A stretch of DNA of 64,000 bases from Polytrichum commune (Eukaryota > Streptophyta > Polytrichopsida > Polytrichales > Polytrichaceae), in the NCBI GenBank assembly GCA_950295325.1, contig OX485806.1:42034001-42098000 (forward strand). Direction: 5' to 3'. How positions within the stretch are numbered: the first letter of the stretch is position 1; each line of letters opens with the position of its first letter. Position numbers and translations under genes: made by a program. This document shows positions 59,006-64,000 of this stretch, in pieces. Below the pieces are notes generated by a model, which was given only the letters and a program-made list of their open reading frames with translations, ran no database searches and had not been told where the DNA came from.

Positions 59006-60348
59006 CTGTCATAAGCCTGGTACAGTATGTCAGAATGCACACAAAATTGCAGGTTTGTCTATGTGTTGTCACATGGAAATCACTCAGCTTTATATTATAT
59101 CTGCAACATGAAATTCAACATTTGGAAAGTTAGAAGTTTCCAGTATGTGTAAGAACATGGAATAAACAAAATAGATTGGAGCAAAAATGATTCCTAAAAT
59201 AATAACAATATATTTTATTGCCAAGTTCATGTGCCCAATATGAACGCCTCGTACATGTTTATACTTGTGCATCTACTTATTCTGCTTATTCAAAATATTA
59301 AAATCGCATTATTTATTCTGACATTTTCTCGTATGGGCCACACCGTCATCCCGTGTTTCACATTTAAAAGTGTTTAAAGAATTTAAAGAACATGACATAC
59401 AAACCGAATAACACCCACGTACCTTAGCTCAGATCCCTCTAAGCACCCAAACTCGCCAAAATGTCGGAAATAAGTGCATCTACCTTATGAAGAAAGATTC
59501 CACATAACATGCAGTGTGTTGCTAGCAAGTCCCACAGCTGTAACAACCCACCTGTCAGATACCGGCCATATTACTTCCTCACCTGTCAATTACAAAATAT
59601 TGGCAATGCCAATTTGCGTGCTGAATATGCTAATTGTAGTCACCAGGCCCATGCGAGGCAAACCACTGCATGAGGTCATGATTTAGTGGGCAAACTACAA
59701 TGCTATTATACAATTCTTCACTAGGTTCAGACTTTGCACTGCAGAGATTTAAAAGTGAAAACAAAAGGAACCAATCATCTGGAGATTGACAAGAGAGTAT
59801 GTGTTTCACAATCTTCACCAAGTTTCATAGTTTTCTCTATAATGTGCTTTGTGCAACTTGGACTGGTAAATCCTCTAGATACCCACAGCTTGTGGGTTAA
59901 GAGATGTCACCAACAGGAGTAAATGCAAGTTTTTTGTAACTCCAAATCTCAATATTACCCGAGCTCATAATAATTTGCTCACTAACTTATTGTATCCTGC
60001 AAACCACAATAGAAATCGTCCCTCTATGAAGAGCCACTTGAATTCCAATATCTCTAGACAATACCACTCCAATCAATGGCTGGTAGACTTGATTAGAATT
60101 GAATCAAATAACTAGAGATCTGCAGCACCTCAGATTCATCTTACAAATTTGTGTTGTTTTCTACAAATCGACACAATATGCAAGTCAGAGACAGGCAACT
60201 GATAATCTAGCATCTTTCCAAGCCAAATGAATCCCAACTGTTTGATTCCCACTGATTACTGCGAAAACGGCCTGCTCTTCCCCAAAGAATGTACTTTTAA
60301 CAAGAAAATAATGCAATGTACTAACTTCCAAGATTCAAGCTAGCCTTA

Positions 60349-60691
60349 TCAAGTAGCATCATCATCATTATTGTTTTGTACAGAAGCACCAGGCTGCATA
60401 AAAGTTGAGAATGACTTCCACAGCCGCGATTGAAATGAGCTTCCTTCTGCATTAGTGGCATCTTTGGAGATCAATTCCACAGGGACAACAGCAGACAAGG
60501 CAAGTTTCTTCAATCTTACTGTTCCCAGAATTTGCTCTGGAAGTTTTTCCTCTGCCTATCCTTCAATAAGGAAAGCCATGTCAACAGTGAGGGAAGTAAC
60601 GTAGCCGATGGCAACATGCACAATTGCATTGGCTACAATTGAGGAACCGATATCCACATCAACCTCAAGGAAGTTGGTTCCTTGTGAGTAC
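60349..60691 (-). pseudogene. EDR2-like DUF1336 C-terminal exon
   Basis: Acceptor AAATGCAG, then YSQGTNFLEVDVDIGSSIVAN, a segment typical of the C-terminal DUF1336 domain of EDR2-like lipid-binding proteins (which also carry PH and START domains). It continues GYVTSLTVDMAFLIEG, a TAG stop (60,556-60,558), then EEKLPEQILGTVRL and a Ser-rich tail ending at TGA 60,349. The reading frame beyond the TAG still makes a normal family C-terminus, so the stop is a recent lesion or the exon belongs to a pseudogene. No START or PH exons were found upstream in the expected position; HEN2 sequence is there. Confidence 0.7.
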
Positions 60692-62258
60692 CTGCATTTA
60701 TGAGGTGTGGATAAGTCAGAATAATCAAGATAATTCCACACAGGTGCACCATCCATAATCAACTTGGCTTATTATAGAAAAATAGCAAAGTAAATTTATA
60801 CAAATCCATGACAAAAAGGGAGGAATCTGTATTGAAGAAGTAACACAGTTTCCAGAATTAGGTTGATCCTTGCGTTGTTTCCAAACATGTGAAAAGAGAG
60901 CTGGACTACACATCTCGTAGATGTAGCACGCACTAGTCCAAAATGTTGAACAGATTCCAAATGAACAATATCTAGATTAGGTTGATTTCACCACATACAT
61001 TCACTATTTAATACGACCTTTATCAAAAGTATAGATAAGAGATGAAGCATATAATTAGAGGTCCACATCAAAAATCAGAGCGAGAATGAATATGAATGAA
61101 GTGATACTATTATGTCATTGATTATTCAGGTTAAGCCAAATTTTTGTCAAAGCACTCTAAGGCTTCAAAATCCATGAGCCTCATTTCAAGCATTAGGCTC
61201 CAAAACTAGCATTTGCATGTTCTAATTTCTTAGGTTTGACTACCTTTAAAAACATATTTGAGTACCTTCAAAAATAGTTCTTATTCCACATGTTGAGAGT
61301 GTGACATGATTACATGAATGAAAGTAAAGTAGCCTTATTATGTTTTCAACACATAATCCCTAATTTCATGACTTCACCAGATAGGTCTTCATAATGCATT
61401 CAGGAAATTCTGAACTTTCCATTCCCCCTCACCTTCAAATGGTATGTATCTATGAAATTATTGTGTAAACAACACTAAAAGATATCAGTAATCATGTAAC
61501 AAAAGACTTAGAAAAAGGAGAGATAACCAGCCCAGAGATTAAAAAAATTTGCAAACTCCATTCAGGCTCTTTAGTGCTAAAGCAGAGGAAAGAGCAATGA
61601 TCAAAGTCTGTACGAACCAACTGCAGCAATAATTGAATGCTCCATATAAGAGTCAGCTTTCTTAACAGACCTTTCATTCCAAAAGTTGAAGTGTGATCCT
61701 TCCTTGCTTTCAGTGTTTATGGGATTTAGATATGAGAAATGTTCCAAGAGTTTAAGCATTTGGATAAGAGCACCAAAGTTGTGATGACTACACCCGATCA
61801 TAGCAACATTTTATAAGCATTGTTCAACGTTGTGACAATGATCTGAAACTTGTCACTGAAGAACAGTGCAACAGACTCAAAATGAGAATTTGAGAATCCA
61901 CCTGCAAGCAAGGGATCTTCCAAGAATGCAGATTGCCTGCTCTCCAACAGCCGTCTTGACAATCCATGGCTGTCTTGACAATCCAACTAGCTCAAGTGCA
62001 AAGTTGGCTATGCGATCAACTTAGCGAAGGCATATAATCCTTATAATAAATGTATGGGTGTAATCTTAAGTGCTACTAGCTACTTGAAATTAAAATCAAA
62101 TCTATGAACAAGGCTTTCCGAAGTACAAGGTATCAAGCTAATTGCTCTGTTAAAAGATTCATGTGAGGTGCATGCCATCCTACTGTTTACATCAGCACTT
62201 CAGCTGGGACTTAAGAAAATAAAGTGGCCATGGAATGGAAAGAACGAAGAAGACGTAC
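60692..62258. other. Non-coding DNA between gene fragments
   Basis: No domain recognised on either strand. The HEN2 C-terminal exons expected here are absent. Confidence 0.4.
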
Positions 62259-64000
62259 CTCAGCAATTTGGCGTGCTGTATCCTGCAGCTGACAGAGGGG
62301 CCATGCAAGTTCATTCTGCAAGCGTATCTGTTCATTTGACTTCTCAACTGGGAGAAAGCAGCTAGCAATAGCCACAACTTGGTGATGATCTATGTCATTG
62401 AACAATCCTGTTCCATTCAATAACATTGCCAAATTAATTCAATGAAACACACCAATATTCTCCTCCACCAAACCTGTTCACACTGGCCAAGATCAATAAG
62501 GCAGAAAATAGTACCATTAAACATAAGCTCGGTCACAAGGAGTTCATCAGCAGTGTCAATAAGGCATGCAGCACGACCCTTCGGTTGCACCACACCATCA
62601 GCATTGATATGACCGAGTCGTTTCAGGACCCTTGACCGATTTCGCAACTCTTCCCTGAATTTGTGGAGTTGTCCAGGATAATTTATTACCACATCAGACA
62701 AGCACTTGGAGGCTCTAAACAAAGTACCCACAACTAACAGGGTTGAGGAGAGAGATGATGGACGTGAAACCACTCAAAAGCAAATAAATCATACATCTAC
62801 GATTTTTTAAATGTACTAATTAAGAAGTACATAGCATAGGATGCAAAATATGATTTAGTCACAAAAGTTCTACTACATTACCAAAGTCTTAGCAGCTCTG
62901 CTAAAGTGTAAGACATGAATCGTTGGACAAAAGAGATAATAAGCTTATACCTGAGAATCTCGCATCCGTAGCTTAGGGGCATCCACCTCTACCATCAACT
63001 CAGCCTTCCTCTGAAAAGCCGCAAAGCAATCTACCTCCTTCTCGGACTGCATAATTGCAACTTCATCAGTGTCATCATCACAACTATCTACAAGCCTTAA
63101 AAACCCCAGGTTCATGAGTGCCTACAAAGAGGTGAGCTTCAAAATTTCAGCATGGACAGCCCAGGACATTCATTGCAACCCTAAACCCTAAACCCTACAC
63201 CTAGAAGTGTTGTACTGAATTTTCATATTTCGCACTCAAAAGGAAAACGAGTCAGAATTCTGTTGATAGATATTAATCTGCAACTAGGAATGGGTCACTA
63301 ATTCCAATTCTCCTTTCAAATGACCTCTGATTTTAAGGCATATTACAAGGTTCTTGACCAGATTTCAATGAGAAGTCCCCCCTGGCATTCCAATTAGTGG
63401 TTTGTTCATATTTGTGCAGCACCAACAGAAGAAATACCATGGGAACTCTCCAACCAAATGTTCATTACAATCAGGACTTCCTCAAATTCAAAAAAAAAAA
63501 TTGTCAACAAAAGAAACATGGCACAAACCTGGAAAAGAGGATGGGCAAAAAGCTTATTTTCTTTTGCCGCTATATCCTTCATTATGTTCAGAAAGTCCTC
63601 ATCATCAATACCCATATCCTGCAACACAGCCCCACAAATAGAGTTGACCAGCTGTAAACCACTATGCAATTTGTGTTTTTGCAGATAGAGCGAGAGATGG
63701 TAGTGCTTGCTTCCTTCTTGGAGGACCTGGAAAACAACTTGTTGTAAAGAAATAAAGACCCAATACCACTCAATTATTTAAGAGCCTAAATGGACAAAGA
63801 GCACAAGAGTACAGAATTGTCTCCTGATTCCTCACTTTCGTAGTTGCAGAAAAAGATCTTGAAGAAATACCTCAATTGGATCAAGCTTTGAGAAACCATC
63901 AGGAAACCGCCGCTCAAGTTCTTGCACTGCCATTTGTACACTTTGTCGTGCCTCTGGTGGCTGCAAGTCATGTGGTGCTGCTACTCGTAATGCACTTATA
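62259..64000 (-). pseudogene. HEN2: HEN2/MTR4-type exosome RNA helicase, internal exons
   Basis: Exons read on the minus strand, entering from the right edge: 64,000-63,872 (ELERRFPDGFSKLDPIE); 63,618-63,529 (DMGIDDEDFLNIMKDIAAKE, LFAHPLFQ); 63,121-62,951 (CFAAFQRKAELMVEV, KLRMRDSQ); about 62,668-62,515 (LRNRSRVLKRLGHINADGVV, KGRAACLIDTADELLVTEL); 62,407-62,259 (LFNDIDHHQVVAIASCF, SNEQIRLQNELA, LQDTARQIAE). They match the region between arch and C-terminal domain of plant HEN2, the nuclear-exosome DExH helicase; the KGRAACLIDT wording favours HEN2 over MTR4. Most introns have GT-AG ends, but the fourth exon lacks an AG at the expected acceptor (CAA before CTCCAC). The next exon toward the C-terminus was not found, so the copy seems truncated. 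If more exons lie beyond the window, it could be a damaged gene. Confidence 0.75.
63177..63199 (+). repeat. Short CCCTAAA telobox run
   Basis: Three consecutive units within an intron of the HEN2 fragment. Too short to be an interstitial telomere; it is the Arabidopsis-type repeat and supports plant origin. Confidence 0.8.

Noticed and set aside
63177-63199. Interstitial telomere
   Set aside because: Only three CCCTAAA units; such teloboxes are common in plant DNA.
1-64000. tRNA, rRNA, riboswitch or bacterial operon signals
   Set aside because: None convincing; pol III boxes at 5.4 kb lack a cloverleaf, and gene style is eukaryotic.

Overview
This window looks like repeat-rich nuclear DNA of a land plant. 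The recognisable host genes and gene pieces are plant ones: heat-shock-factor-binding protein, the HEN2-type exosome helicase, a SIZ1-type SUMO ligase, an MA3-domain translation regulator, an EDR2-like DUF1336 protein, a CPP1/CJD1-type chloroplast protein and a methionine aminopeptidase. The repeats are plant Ty3/Gypsy, Ty1/Copia, PIF/Harbinger and MITE types, and CCCTAAA telobox motifs occur. A large, slowly purged genome (gymnosperm, fern or early-diverging angiosperm) is my guess; the sequence does not settle the species. The only coding region that looks intact is the small HSBP gene at the left edge.

Layout. 0-5 kb: HSBP gene (minus), a 518-bp hairpin MITE with TTA target duplications, and a decayed PIF/Harbinger transposase. 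7.3-12.5 kb: a decayed Gypsy element with both LTRs, primer-binding site and polypurine tract. 14.9-16.2 kb: a Gypsy gag remnant (minus). 17.7-21.1 kb: a decayed Copia element. 21.9-22.6 kb: a fold-back element carrying nine palindromic repeats. 23.4-24.4 kb: minisatellites.

24.4-34.4 kb holds the most interesting object: a Ty3/Gypsy element whose polyprotein reads Gag (two CCHC knuckles), protease, a cytosine-5 DNA methyltransferase domain, reverse transcriptase, RNase H, integrase and a terminal PHD finger. It thus joins a DNA-methylation writer and a probable histone-tail reader to a retrotransposon. This copy is dead (nine in-frame stops and one frameshift), but its repeated terminal segments are still very similar, so the insertion is not ancient and intact relatives may exist.

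35-36 kb: a minus-strand chimera of SIZ1-like and MA3-like coding sequence. 37.6 kb: an LTR copy related to the one at 55 kb. 42.9-49.9 kb: a decayed minus-strand Gypsy element split by a 3,985-bp insertion (44,076-48,060). That insertion has TG...CA ends, a CCTTT target duplication and a long gag-like reading frame; it could be a solo LTR that carries a gene. 51.5-55.3 kb: another minus-strand Gypsy element with PBS and 5' LTR. 55-64 kb: minus-strand, intron-containing fragments of four unrelated genes (HEN2, EDR2-like, CPP1, methionine aminopeptidase), reminiscent of serial gene capture by a Helitron or Pack-type transposon.

All calls come from reading the sequence and its translations by eye; no database search was possible. 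Family assignments rest on motifs I recognise.
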